From Sphingomonadales bacterium (GTDB taxonomy: Bacteria; Pseudomonadota; Alphaproteobacteria; Sphingomonadales; Sphingomonadaceae), in the NCBI GenBank assembly GCA_004173185.1, contig SEFZ01000001.1, positions 62,001 to 126,000 of the forward strand: a stretch of 64,000 nucleotides of DNA, read 5' to 3'. The notes under the pieces were generated by a model. It had not been told where the DNA came from, searched no databases, and was given only the letters and a program-made list of their open reading frames with translations. Positions 17,547-25,625 of the stretch are shown piece after piece. Each line of letters opens with the position of its first letter. Within the stretch, counting starts at the first letter, position 1. Made by a program: the position numbers and the translations under genes.

Positions 17547-18175
17547 CACTTGGCCTCCTTCACGAGTTTCATGGTTCCAAAAGTGTTCCGGCCGCGGCCG
17601 TTGAAATATTCGCCCGATGCCGAGCTGCCGTCAGGGGCGAAGACGAGTTCGGAAAAGCCATGGTGTGCGGCGAGGTCGGTCTCGCCCACGCGCGGGTGGT
17701 TGCGATAGTGATAGAGCAGCCGGTATCCGACCGCCGCATCGTAAAGGAGCGCCGCCGCGACGCTGTCCGAAGAGGACTGGCTGGTCTCGAGATGGACGCG
17801 GATCCGATCCCACGACTGGACGATCGTCATCTTGGCGTTCCAGGGAAAGGGCGGGTTCTTGTCGAGGCTCACGCCTTCACACACCCAGCTTCCCGCAAGA
17901 TGCGGAACCTTGAGCAAGCGACCAAGCGGACCGATGCGCCACGCATAATGATCGAAGAGCCAGTAGAGCAGGGTGTAGACCATCCCCGCGCCGACGAGCG
18001 AGAGAACGGCGGGCGGGAGATTGGCGTTGATCCCGAAGGACCGGGCGAGGTCCATGGCGGACAGCAGGATGAAGACCGCTGCCGCCGAGATCGTGGCGGA
18101 CGCGCGGGCGATCCATTTTCCTACGGCCGAGCGGTTGTAACCGCCGAGCAGGGCATATTCATGTTCGAGGGGCAT
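17546..18175 (-). CDS. cap15: CBASS effector, two-transmembrane Cap15-like
   Basis: This membrane effector is predicted to bind the CD-NTase product and disrupt the inner membrane, causing abortive infection. Its 209 residues show two N-terminal transmembrane segments, about residues 24-42 and 54-76. A beta-rich C-terminal domain follows, starting LAGSWVCEG and including MTIVQSWDRIRVHLETSQ and GEYFNGRGRNTFGTM. Two helices plus a small beta-barrel is the published Cap15 architecture. The gene is coupled to the CD-NTase downstream. The ATG is preceded by AAAGGAGAA, and a sigma54-type promoter lies about 45-58 bases upstream. The assignment rests on architecture and context. Confidence 0.75.
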   Translation of the reverse strand: MPLEHEYALLGGYNRSAVGKWIARASATISAAAVFILLSAMDLARSFGINANLPPAVLSLVGAGMVYTLLYWLFDHYAWRIGPLGRLLKVPHLAGSWVCEGVSLDKNPPFPWNAKMTIVQSWDRIRVHLETSQSSSDSVAAALLYDAAVGYRLLYHYRNHPRVGETDLAAHHGFSELVFAPDGSSASGEYFNGRGRNTFGTMKLVKEAK

Positions 18176-18218
18176 AATGGGTTAATTCTCCTTTCACGTT
18201 GATGGTGACGGAGACTTT

Positions 18219-18233
18219 GCAGGGAGCGTGCCA
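18219..18233 (-). promoter_or_regulatory. Sigma54 (-24/-12) promoter of the CBASS operon
   Basis: On the minus strand the bases read TGGCACGCTCCCTGCAA. The -24 element TGGCAC (18233-18228) and the -12 element CTGC (18222-18219) leave exactly ten bases between the GG and the GC, as required. The flanking CGAAT and the following A also fit the consensus, with one mismatch (C for T in TTGC). It points to the Cap15-like gene, whose start is 44 bases beyond the -12 element. A sigma54 activator gene lies immediately upstream in divergent orientation. Confidence 0.75.
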
Positions 18234-18265
18234 ATTCGGTTTTGCGCGGCAATCCGCCGATATTG

Positions 18266-18287
18266 GTGCCTGGCACGATCGCGCGAT
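18266..18287. promoter_or_regulatory. Paired palindromes, candidate activator binding sites
   Basis: Two perfect palindromes lie in tandem upstream of the sigma54 promoter: GTGCCTGGCAC at 18266-18276 and ATCGCGCGAT at 18278-18287. They sit between the CBASS operon and the divergent CARF-sigma54 activator gene, about 33-54 bases upstream of the -24 element. They are plausible upstream activating sequences or an autoregulatory operator; binding is inferred. Confidence 0.4.
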
Positions 18288-18330
18288 GATAAAGTATTCG
18301 CTAGTATGATGTAATTTGTTATGGTGCGGG

Positions 18331-19818
18331 ATGCCGACTCTCTTTGCTTGGATTGGCCGCGCCGACCTCGATGCCGAGCAGCGATCCTCCGCCGGTCCCA
18401 TATTGGACGCGCTACTCAGCCGCCCGTTCGACGCCGCTTATCTTCTGTGCAACTGGCCCGAAGCAGAAATGGAACGCTATCTCGAGTGGCTCGCGCGCGA
18501 GGCACCAACCGTCCGCATAGTCGCGCGGCTTGCCCTGCTTTCGCAGCCCAACGCGTTTACCGAAATCTACCGCCACGCTTCCGCGTTCATAGCCGAGGCG
18601 CTGGAATCGGCTGGTCTGATGACCGCGCTCACCTTCCATCTTAGCCCCGGCACACCTGTCATGGCGTCAGTCTGGCTCTTGCTCGCAACCTCACGCTTTC
18701 CAGCCGAGCTCATTGAATCATCGGCGGGAACGCTCAACACCGTCCAGCATCCGTTCAACTTGCCGGCCGAGATTCTTCCCGATTTGTTGCGCGAACCCGA
18801 TCGTCGCCTCGCCGATTCCTCGGCCGAACGCCCGGGCGCCGAAAGCACTTTCGGCGCGATCGTCACGCGAAGCCCGGCGATGAAACGCGTTGTGGCGCTC
18901 GCGAGAAAGGCAGCTCCGCGCAATGTGCCGCTCCTAATCGAGGGGGAATCGGGTACGGGCAAGGAGTTGATGGCGCGCGCGGTTCACTCGGTCAGCCCGC
19001 GCGCGGGCAAGGCCATGGTCGTGGTGAACTGCGGCGCGATCCCCGCCAATCTCGTCGAATCGCGACTGTTTGGGCACAATAAGGGCGCCTTCACCGGCGC
19101 CGACCGGGCGCAGCCGGGCTGCTTCGAGGAAGCAGACGGCGGCACCTTGTTTCTCGATGAGGTGGGCGAGCTGCCGCTTTCGGCGCAGGTGGCGCTCTTG
19201 CGCGTGCTCCAGGAAGGGGAGATAACGCGCATCGGCGAAAATATCGTGCGCAAGGTCGATGTGCGGGTCATCGCCGCAACCAATCGTGACCTTTTTACCG
19301 AGACGATCGAGCGGCGGTTTCGCGAAGACCTTTTCTATCGCCTCGCCGTCCTGCGTATCCATTTGCCGCCCTTGCGCGAGCGGGAAGGCGATTTGCCGCT
19401 GCTACTCGACGAGCTGCTCGCCCGCATCAATGAAGAGATGGCGGACGATCCGCTCTTCATGGTGAAGGATCTGGATGCCAGGGCGCGCGCCCTGCTCCTG
19501 GCCAAGCGTTGGCCGGGAAATGTCCGGGAGCTCCAAAACACTTTGCGCCGCGCCCTTGTGTGGTCAGATCGGCAGATGCTGCGGGCCGACGACATCGCGG
19601 ATGCGCTCCTGCCGGAAATTGTCCCGCGAACCGATGGCATATTAGACCGGCCGCTCGATAAAGGGTTCAATCTGGACCAAATTGTTCGGGACGTGGAAAC
19701 CCATTATATAAGCCGCGCGCTCGATAGCACCGGCGGAAACAAGTCGCGTGCGGCTCGACTTATCGGCTATTCCAGTTATCAGCAGCTCGATGCGCGACGC
19801 GCGAAGCTCGGTTTGTAA
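18331..19818 (+). CDS. Sigma54-dependent AAA+ activator with CARF-like sensor (RtcR-like)
   Basis: This is a bacterial enhancer-binding protein that uses ATP to open sigma54 promoters. The protein has 495 residues from ATG 18331. Residues 1-165 form a Rossmann-like sensor containing [20 protein letters not shown], which matches the ligand-loop signature of CARF domains such as that of RtcR. The AAA+ domain has GESGTGKE (near 205), the sigma54-contacting GAFTGA loop (252-257) and [10 protein letters not shown]. The C-terminal Fis-type helix-turn-helix includes [15 protein letters not shown]. It is divergent from CBASS across a gap holding a sigma54 promoter and lies just upstream of the large ATPase gene. 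No rtcA/rtcB RNA-repair genes are nearby. A cyclic nucleotide ligand is inferred from the CARF family. Confidence 0.85.
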   Translation: MPTLFAWIGRADLDAEQRSSAGPILDALLSRPFDAAYLLCNWPEAEMERYLEWLAREAPTVRIVARLALLSQPNAFTEIYRHASAFIAEALESAGLMTALTFHLSPGTPVMASVWLLLATSRFPAELIESSAGTLNTVQHPFNLPAEILPDLLREPDRRLADSSAERPGAESTFGAIVTRSPAMKRVVALARKAAPRNVPLLIEGESGTGKELMARAVHSVSPRAGKAMVVVNCGAIPANLVESRLFGHNKGAFTGADRAQPGCFEEADGGTLFLDEVGELPLSAQVALLRVLQEGEITRIGENIVRKVDVRVIAATNRDLFTETIERRFREDLFYRLAVLRIHLPPLREREGDLPLLLDELLARINEEMADDPLFMVKDLDARARALLLAKRWPGNVRELQNTLRRALVWSDRQMLRADDIADALLPEIVPRTDGILDRPLDKGFNLDQIVRDVETHYISRALDSTGGNKSRAARLIGYSSYQQLDARRAKLGL

Positions 19819-19841
19819 CGGAGGCGAACCGAGCTTCGCGC
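19799..19841 (+). terminator. Perfect 15-bp hairpin spanning the activator stop codon
   Basis: GCGCGAAGCTCGGTT (19799-19813) pairs perfectly with 19827-19841 around a 13-base loop that contains the TAA stop of the activator. No T-run follows. It ends 42 bases before the start of the large ATPase gene. It may terminate or attenuate readthrough, or as DNA be a binding palindrome. Confidence 0.5.
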
Positions 19842-19883
19842 GGCGGCGAGTAAAAACATAAGGAAATAGGGTTCGGGGGGACC

Positions 19884-22800
19884 ATGGCGTTCGAGATCGA
19901 CTGGCAATTTATTCGGGAATTTCACCCGCTCCCCAATAGCGACCGGCGTCTCTTGCTGAAAGCCCTCGGCATCGAAACCGTCCCCAATCGCGATGACGAG
20001 TCATTTTATCACTGGCTTGCCGAATATTATCGCGCCGGAACCGGACCGATGCTCGACGAAGCAATCCGCAAATCCTCGGCGAAACCCGACGAGCGGTCGC
20101 TCGATGCGCTGCTTCGCCAATGGTTGATCGGCCGGACCGGCTTTCCCCGACGCCGGGGCTACGGCAACACGCGGGCTCAAATCCGGACCATGCTGACGGG
20201 TCTCGATCCCGATTGCGAGGTCGCGCGACAGGTCGATGCGCTTCTCCCCAACTTCCCTTGGCTCCTCGACGAGCGCGCCGGTCGGCCCCTAGCCTCGCCG
20301 GCAAGCGGCATCACCCAGATTGCTGCCGATAAGGACGATCATCCTGAACGTCCCACAGGAGCGGGTCCCGCCTCGCCGACCGACGTGCTCGACCGTCTCG
20401 CAGCCGCGGTCGAGGCGATGCGTGCGCGTCCCGAGCCGGCGCTGGTCGAATGGGCGGGTGCGCTTGCCGAAGCCATCGAAGCGCATCTCGCTGCCTCCTC
20501 GCGCGCCGAGGAGGATGCCGCCGCGCTGGCCGAGCGCCGCGCGGCCGTGAAAGCGATGCTTGCCGGCCTCGACAGCGTCATCGCGGCCCGCATCGGAACC
20601 GTTCCTGTCGATGCCATGACGATTGATATGGTCGATCGCATGGAAAATGCGCTCGCGAGCCTCGACGGGGCGCATGCGGCGCTGGGCCGCGCGCAGGAGG
20701 CCTGGCGGCTCGCGGCGACTGCCGGCAAAGCCGAACGCGATGCCGCCACAGCGGAATTTGATCGCGCTGAGAGCGAACGGGATGCCGCGCTCGATCGGCT
20801 GGAACAAGCACTTTTGGACTGTGTTGCCGAGCTCGGTGATGCGGCGATAGAAGAAGAGCTCCCTCTCTTTGCGGCTGCGTTGCCCGGCGAGAGCGCCTGC
20901 GACGGTGCCGCTGCCGCCGACGGAGAGGCCGGAGCCTCGCCGCAAGTGGACGATGCGTCCCCGGGCGATGGGGAGGAGCGTGACGAGGTAGCGGCCGACA
21001 GCGCCAAGGAAAATCCTGCCGACGACGGCTCGGACGAATGGCCGGATGTCGAGGAAGCGGTGGAGGACACGCTTGCCGATTCCACGCCTTGTGAGGGCGC
21101 GGTCGACGAGCCGGTCCGGGAGGTGGCTGCTTCGACCGAGCCTATGACGCTCGCCGAAGCGGATTTCGATGCCGCTCCGCTAGCGCGCGTCGAGCCTGAC
21201 GCCCCCGACGAACCGCAGCCGCAGCTGCCGCGGTGGGAAGAATGGATCGCTGCCGCGCTCAAAGGCAAACGCTATGGATTGGCGGTGCATCTCGCGGACG
21301 GCCGCCGGCTGTCGGGGGCCGAGCTGCCAGACAGCCTTCCCGCTCCGGCGCTCGAAGCCCTGCTGACCGGCAATGGTGTCCATACAGCCTTCAGCAAGCC
21401 GTGGGTCGTCTATCAGGAGCTCGCCGAGGCGCTGATCGCTATTGCGAAGAATTCGAACGGTCGGCCGACCGATCTGTTGCTCCTCGCCGGCGCGATGCGG
21501 CCCGCGATGCTCCAATCCGATACCGCCATGGCGGTCATCGATGCCCTCGACGGCGGGATCGGTGCCGCCTTCAAACCGCTGCGGCGGGTCATCCAGAATG
21601 TCGCGACGCTCCGCCTCGTTCACATGGCAGACCTCGCGGCGGCCTCGGATCAGGAAGAAAAGCATCGCCGCGCCGGGGATATCAAGGACAGGCTCACTGC
21701 CTGGCGCACCGGGGCGCCGACCCGCAAAACAAATTATCAGCCCGCGACCGCCGTGTGGCAGGAGCTTGTAAGTCCAGCGGGGACCATTGGACGCGCCTTT
21801 CAACTCGCGCTCGCGGGGAAGGGCGATGCCTTGCCCGCCGTTCGCTCGCAGGTCGCGCTCCTCGAGGATGAGGATGCGATCATCGACGGCGCGCAAAGCC
21901 TGCTCGCCAAAGGGATACGCCGCGATGCGATCGAAGGCGTCGCGCGCAAGCAGATCCGCGGCCTCATCGGCAGCGCCACCGAGCTTTTGCGTGAGTGGAT
22001 CGCAGTCAATGAGGAAATCGGCCATACCGACGATCCACATCACAGCCACCGGACAGCGCTCGTCGGCGCCATCGCCCAGTCGCGCGAGATATTGGCGGGT
22101 CTGGATTGCAGCACGCCTTTGCTCGATGCTGCGATCGCGACCTTCGACGCGGTGCTGACCGACCTTGATGCGCAGCTGCGCGGCACCGCCTACGCCCCCC
22201 TCTACCCCGACATAGCGCTCGACAGCGAGATCGCGCTGCTTGCCCATTTTCCGCTCAATGCGCGGCGGCCATTCCGGGTGCTTGGAAACGACGTCGAGGA
22301 TTTGGCGCGCGCGGCCGAGATCGGTTTCTGTCCCGCGCTGCCGACGATCGCTTCCGCCTTCGACGACGCACTCCGGCTCGGGGCCGCGAGCAGCGCGAAG
22401 CGGCTTCTCCCAGGCCTCGACCCGCAAAATGACGAGGCGGATGTCGCTCGGGTCGCCGCGAGCGCGGTCCGGTCCCGAGAGGAGCTGGCGGAGCGAAAGC
22501 GCCGGCTTCGCCAGCGTCTCGACGACCTGCAGATCGCCTCGACGAGCAGCAGCAGCGCGCTCGACGAGCTCGAAGGCGCGATGACCAGTTTCGAGCAGCT
22601 CGCGATCGGCGAACTGCCGCTCGACATCGGCGAGCCGGGGGCGATCGCGGACTTTCCCGCCGCCAATGCCGAACTCGACCGCATCGCCCGCAGTCTTGAG
22701 AAAATCCGGGTGCCTCAGCGCGCCAGCCTCGAAGCCCGTATCCTTGCTCTCGAGGCGTTGTATGGTCCCCTGGATTTCTGCCGGGCGCAGCTTGAGCGGG

Positions 22801-25625
22801 GCGATCTCGGCACGCTCGCCGAAGAAGTCGACCAGATCGAGAAACACGGCATCGCTGACGCGGCGGAAGGCGCGCCGCTCTCACTGCTCCGACGCTTCGC
22901 CGAACTTCTGAAGGCCGCGGGCGACAAGCCATCGGTTCCGATCGGCAACCTCCCCAAGGCGGCGCGCGAAGGCGAAACGCTCGAGCTGTTCGATTTTACC
23001 GCGCTGGAACCCCTCGATCGCGAGCGGTCGACGAGGCTGCTCGAGGCGTGGAACATGCTCCGCCGCACCACATCCCCGGGTCTTCGGCGCGACAAGCGCG
23101 GCGATCCGCTCGTGAAGGTCGGCAGCGCCGCGGCCGACGTCCTTGCGGCGCTGGGGTTCAACGGGGTACGAGCAAAGGACCCCAAGCGCGACAAAAGCTG
23201 GTTCCAGTTATCGATGGCGACGCTGCCGCTGCGCGACCGCGAAACATGTCCCGTCGCCACCTTCGGTAGCGAGCGGGTAAACGGCACTGAGCGCGACGCC
23301 CATTATCCGGTGATCGTCGTGTCTCCCGGCGAGATCGATGCCTGTATCGGCTCGTTCGACCAGCTCCCCGAGCAGGCGATCATCCTTTTCACCGATCCCC
23401 TCGATGTGCGGCAGCGCCGCGATCTTCAGCGCAAGGCCCGGCGAAGCACTCGCTCGATCGCGGTTGCCGACACGATGACGATTGCAGCTCTCGCGACGAC
23501 CCGCGACGCGGGCACCCGCCAGTTCTTCGAACTCGCCATTCCCTATGGCAGCTCGCACACCTATTCCGACACCAGCTCGGATACAGCAATCGAGAATTTC
23601 TTCGGACGCGACACGGAGATGCGCGCGCTCGTCGATTCGCGCGGCCCATGCTTCGTTTACGGCGGTCGTCAGCTCGGTAAGACAGCGCTTCTCAAGCAGA
23701 TCGAGCTCCGTGAAAACGGCAATGACGATCGCGTCGCGCTCTATTGCTACATCAAGGCGGTGGGCAACACCGAGAGCGCAGACGACGTGTGGAAGGAAAT
23801 CCAGCGCCGGGTCCAGGCGCGAGGCGTGGTTCTTCCCAAGGCCGCGAGCATACAGGAGCAGCTGAAAGCCTGGGTTCTTCAGAAGGCCGGACGCTATCTC
23901 CTGATAATGCTCGACGAAGCCGATGCTTTCCTCGCCGGCGAAATGAAGGCCAATTTCCCGATCATCGAACAGATGAAGGCGATGATGGAAGACACCCAGC
24001 GGGCGATCAAGTTCGTCTTCGCGGGACTCCACAATGTCCAGCGTTTCTACCGCGCGCCCAACAGTCCGCTGCTCCATCTCGGCCTGCCGGTTAATGTCGG
24101 CCCCTTGCTCGGCGGCGACCGCGTTGCGGCGCGGCAGATGGCGATCGCGCCGATGGCAGCGCTCGGTTTCGAATTTGAGGACCAGATCGACGCCTACCAT
24201 ATGTTGTCGCTGATCGGCTTCTACCCGTCGCTGATGCAAAGCTTCGGCAAGGCGGTGGTGACGGCGATGAATGCGCAGCTCGGGCGCAGCAGCGGGCCGG
24301 TCTCCATGCCGTTCCGCATCAAGCGCGACGTCATCGACGCTTGCTTCAACCAGCAAACGTTTCGAACCAGCGTCGTCCGCAAGCTCCAAAAGACGCTGGA
24401 GCTCGACGAGCGATACGAGCTCATCACCTATGCGGTCTGGAGCCGGATGAAGGATGACAGCGCCGCAGGCCTTTCGACGGCCTTCGGCTATACCGCCTTC
24501 GAAATCTCGCGCCTGTCGCGCGACTGGTGGCCCGCGGGGTTTGCCGAAACCGAATCGCTCGAAAGCTTCACCGCGATCCTTGACGAAATGGAAGAAATGG
24601 GCGTGCTGGCCCGGAAGGGCGATCTTTACGCGCTTCGCTCCCAACGCATCGCCGCGATGCTTGGCGGCAAGACCGAGATCGAAAGCCGGATGCAGGAGCT
24701 GATCGAGCGTCCGCCGACCCGCAGCCCCGATCCGCTGTCCAGCCATCGCCGGATGGGAGCGCGCTGGTCGCCGCTTGCGCTTCGCCAGGAAGCGGCGCTC
24801 GTCAAGCATCTCACCGATCCCGCGGGCCCACGCATCTTCCTTATCGGCGCTGCGCCCGCCGCGGGGCTCGATCGTCTCGGCGACGCCATTAACGAGCTGA
24901 TCGCATCGCCTGCCGTGCCGCTCGCCAGTCCGCGCCGCCTGAAGAACGCCGACGCCGCGACCATCATCGAGGTCGCCGGACGTCAGCGCCGCGAAGCATC
25001 GCCCGACGCCCCACGCATCCTGCTTGTCGAAGGGAAATTGCCGGCGGCCGAACGGCTCGCGCTGCTGCGACGCGACCGTGTGTTTCGCGAAACGCAGCGC
25101 CCCGTGCGGCTCGTCCTGTGCGGAACGCCGACGGCCGAAATCGCGGCCTTGCCGCCCGAGCGCGATCTTCTGTCGATCCAGGTCGGCCCGCTCAGTCTCG
25201 AGACAATCGCGCACTGGATGAGCCGCGAAGAATTTCCCGAGGACGAGCGGGTCCAGTCGGCGCTGCGCGCCACGACGGGGGGCTGGCTCGACGTCCTCGA
25301 ACGTGCCCCGGTGACCCCGGCCGTGCGAAAGCGGGGCGCCGATGCCATGATCGAAATGATCAGTGCGGCCGCGGGCAGCTTCACCGCTGCCGATCTCGGC
25401 CTCGACGATGAGACGCTCAATTTTGCGCGCGCCCTCTTTAAGGCGCAGGGCGGCGGCGGCGCGAGCGAAAGCGAAATGGCCGACTGGGCGATGATCGTTG
25501 ACGAAGACGCCGGAGCAGCCCGGCTTAGCCTTCTCGACGCGCTTGGGATCGTCGAAACGCTCCCGACTGCCGGCGAAACGGCGGTTCGCGCCTTCAATCC
25601 GCTCGCTGCGCGACTCTTCGCGTGA
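19884..25625 (+). CDS. Giant STAND-like P-loop ATPase (1913 aa)
   Basis: This is a very large cytoplasmic protein without signal peptide or membrane segments. Residues 1-1240 are mostly helical and unrecognised, with an Ala/Glu-rich coiled-coil-like part (about 180-320) and an acidic, low-complexity linker (about 330-460). The P-loop domain begins at ENFFGRDTEMRAL, with Walker A GGRQLGKT at residues 1260-1267 and Walker B YLLIMLDEAD near 1340, resembling STAND or archaeal-type AAA ATPases that sense invaders. A winged-helix-like region and a second degenerate nucleotide-binding-like segment (FLIGAAPAAG, then ILLVEGKL) follow. It overlaps the next gene by four bases. In this context I infer a sensor or scaffold ATPase of a defence module. 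I cannot place the N-terminal region. Confidence 0.75.
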   Translation: MAFEIDWQFIREFHPLPNSDRRLLLKALGIETVPNRDDESFYHWLAEYYRAGTGPMLDEAIRKSSAKPDERSLDALLRQWLIGRTGFPRRRGYGNTRAQIRTMLTGLDPDCEVARQVDALLPNFPWLLDERAGRPLASPASGITQIAADKDDHPERPTGAGPASPTDVLDRLAAAVEAMRARPEPALVEWAGALAEAIEAHLAASSRAEEDAAALAERRAAVKAMLAGLDSVIAARIGTVPVDAMTIDMVDRMENALASLDGAHAALGRAQEAWRLAATAGKAERDAATAEFDRAESERDAALDRLEQALLDCVAELGDAAIEEELPLFAAALPGESACDGAAAADGEAGASPQVDDASPGDGEERDEVAADSAKENPADDGSDEWPDVEEAVEDTLADSTPCEGAVDEPVREVAASTEPMTLAEADFDAAPLARVEPDAPDEPQPQLPRWEEWIAAALKGKRYGLAVHLADGRRLSGAELPDSLPAPALEALLTGNGVHTAFSKPWVVYQELAEALIAIAKNSNGRPTDLLLLAGAMRPAMLQSDTAMAVIDALDGGIGAAFKPLRRVIQNVATLRLVHMADLAAASDQEEKHRRAGDIKDRLTAWRTGAPTRKTNYQPATAVWQELVSPAGTIGRAFQLALAGKGDALPAVRSQVALLEDEDAIIDGAQSLLAKGIRRDAIEGVARKQIRGLIGSATELLREWIAVNEEIGHTDDPHHSHRTALVGAIAQSREILAGLDCSTPLLDAAIATFDAVLTDLDAQLRGTAYAPLYPDIALDSEIALLAHFPLNARRPFRVLGNDVEDLARAAEIGFCPALPTIASAFDDALRLGAASSAKRLLPGLDPQNDEADVARVAASAVRSREELAERKRRLRQRLDDLQIASTSSSSALDELEGAMTSFEQLAIGELPLDIGEPGAIADFPAANAELDRIARSLEKIRVPQRASLEARILALEALYGPLDFCRAQLERGDLGTLAEEVDQIEKHGIADAAEGAPLSLLRRFAELLKAAGDKPSVPIGNLPKAAREGETLELFDFTALEPLDRERSTRLLEAWNMLRRTTSPGLRRDKRGDPLVKVGSAAADVLAALGFNGVRAKDPKRDKSWFQLSMATLPLRDRETCPVATFGSERVNGTERDAHYPVIVVSPGEIDACIGSFDQLPEQAIILFTDPLDVRQRRDLQRKARRSTRSIAVADTMTIAALATTRDAGTRQFFELAIPYGSSHTYSDTSSDTAIENFFGRDTEMRALVDSRGPCFVYGGRQLGKTALLKQIELRENGNDDRVALYCYIKAVGNTESADDVWKEIQRRVQARGVVLPKAASIQEQLKAWVLQKAGRYLLIMLDEADAFLAGEMKANFPIIEQMKAMMEDTQRAIKFVFAGLHNVQRFYRAPNSPLLHLGLPVNVGPLLGGDRVAARQMAIAPMAALGFEFEDQIDAYHMLSLIGFYPSLMQSFGKAVVTAMNAQLGRSSGPVSMPFRIKRDVIDACFNQQTFRTSVVRKLQKTLELDERYELITYAVWSRMKDDSAAGLSTAFGYTAFEISRLSRDWWPAGFAETESLESFTAILDEMEEMGVLARKGDLYALRSQRIAAMLGGKTEIESRMQELIERPPTRSPDPLSSHRRMGARWSPLALRQEAALVKHLTDPAGPRIFLIGAAPAAGLDRLGDAINELIASPAVPLASPRRLKNADAATIIEVAGRQRREASPDAPRILLVEGKLPAAERLALLRRDRVFRETQRPVRLVLCGTPTAEIAALPPERDLLSIQVGPLSLETIAHWMSREEFPEDERVQSALRATTGGWLDVLERAPVTPAVRKRGADAMIEMISAAAGSFTAADLGLDDETLNFARALFKAQGGGGASESEMADWAMIVDEDAGAARLSLLDALGIVETLPTAGETAVRAFNPLAARLFA

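Noticed and set aside
18271..18287. TGGCAC-like -24 element on the plus strand pointing to the activator gene
   Set aside because: The GG and GC are not spaced by ten bases and no TTGC follows; only the minus-strand site fits.
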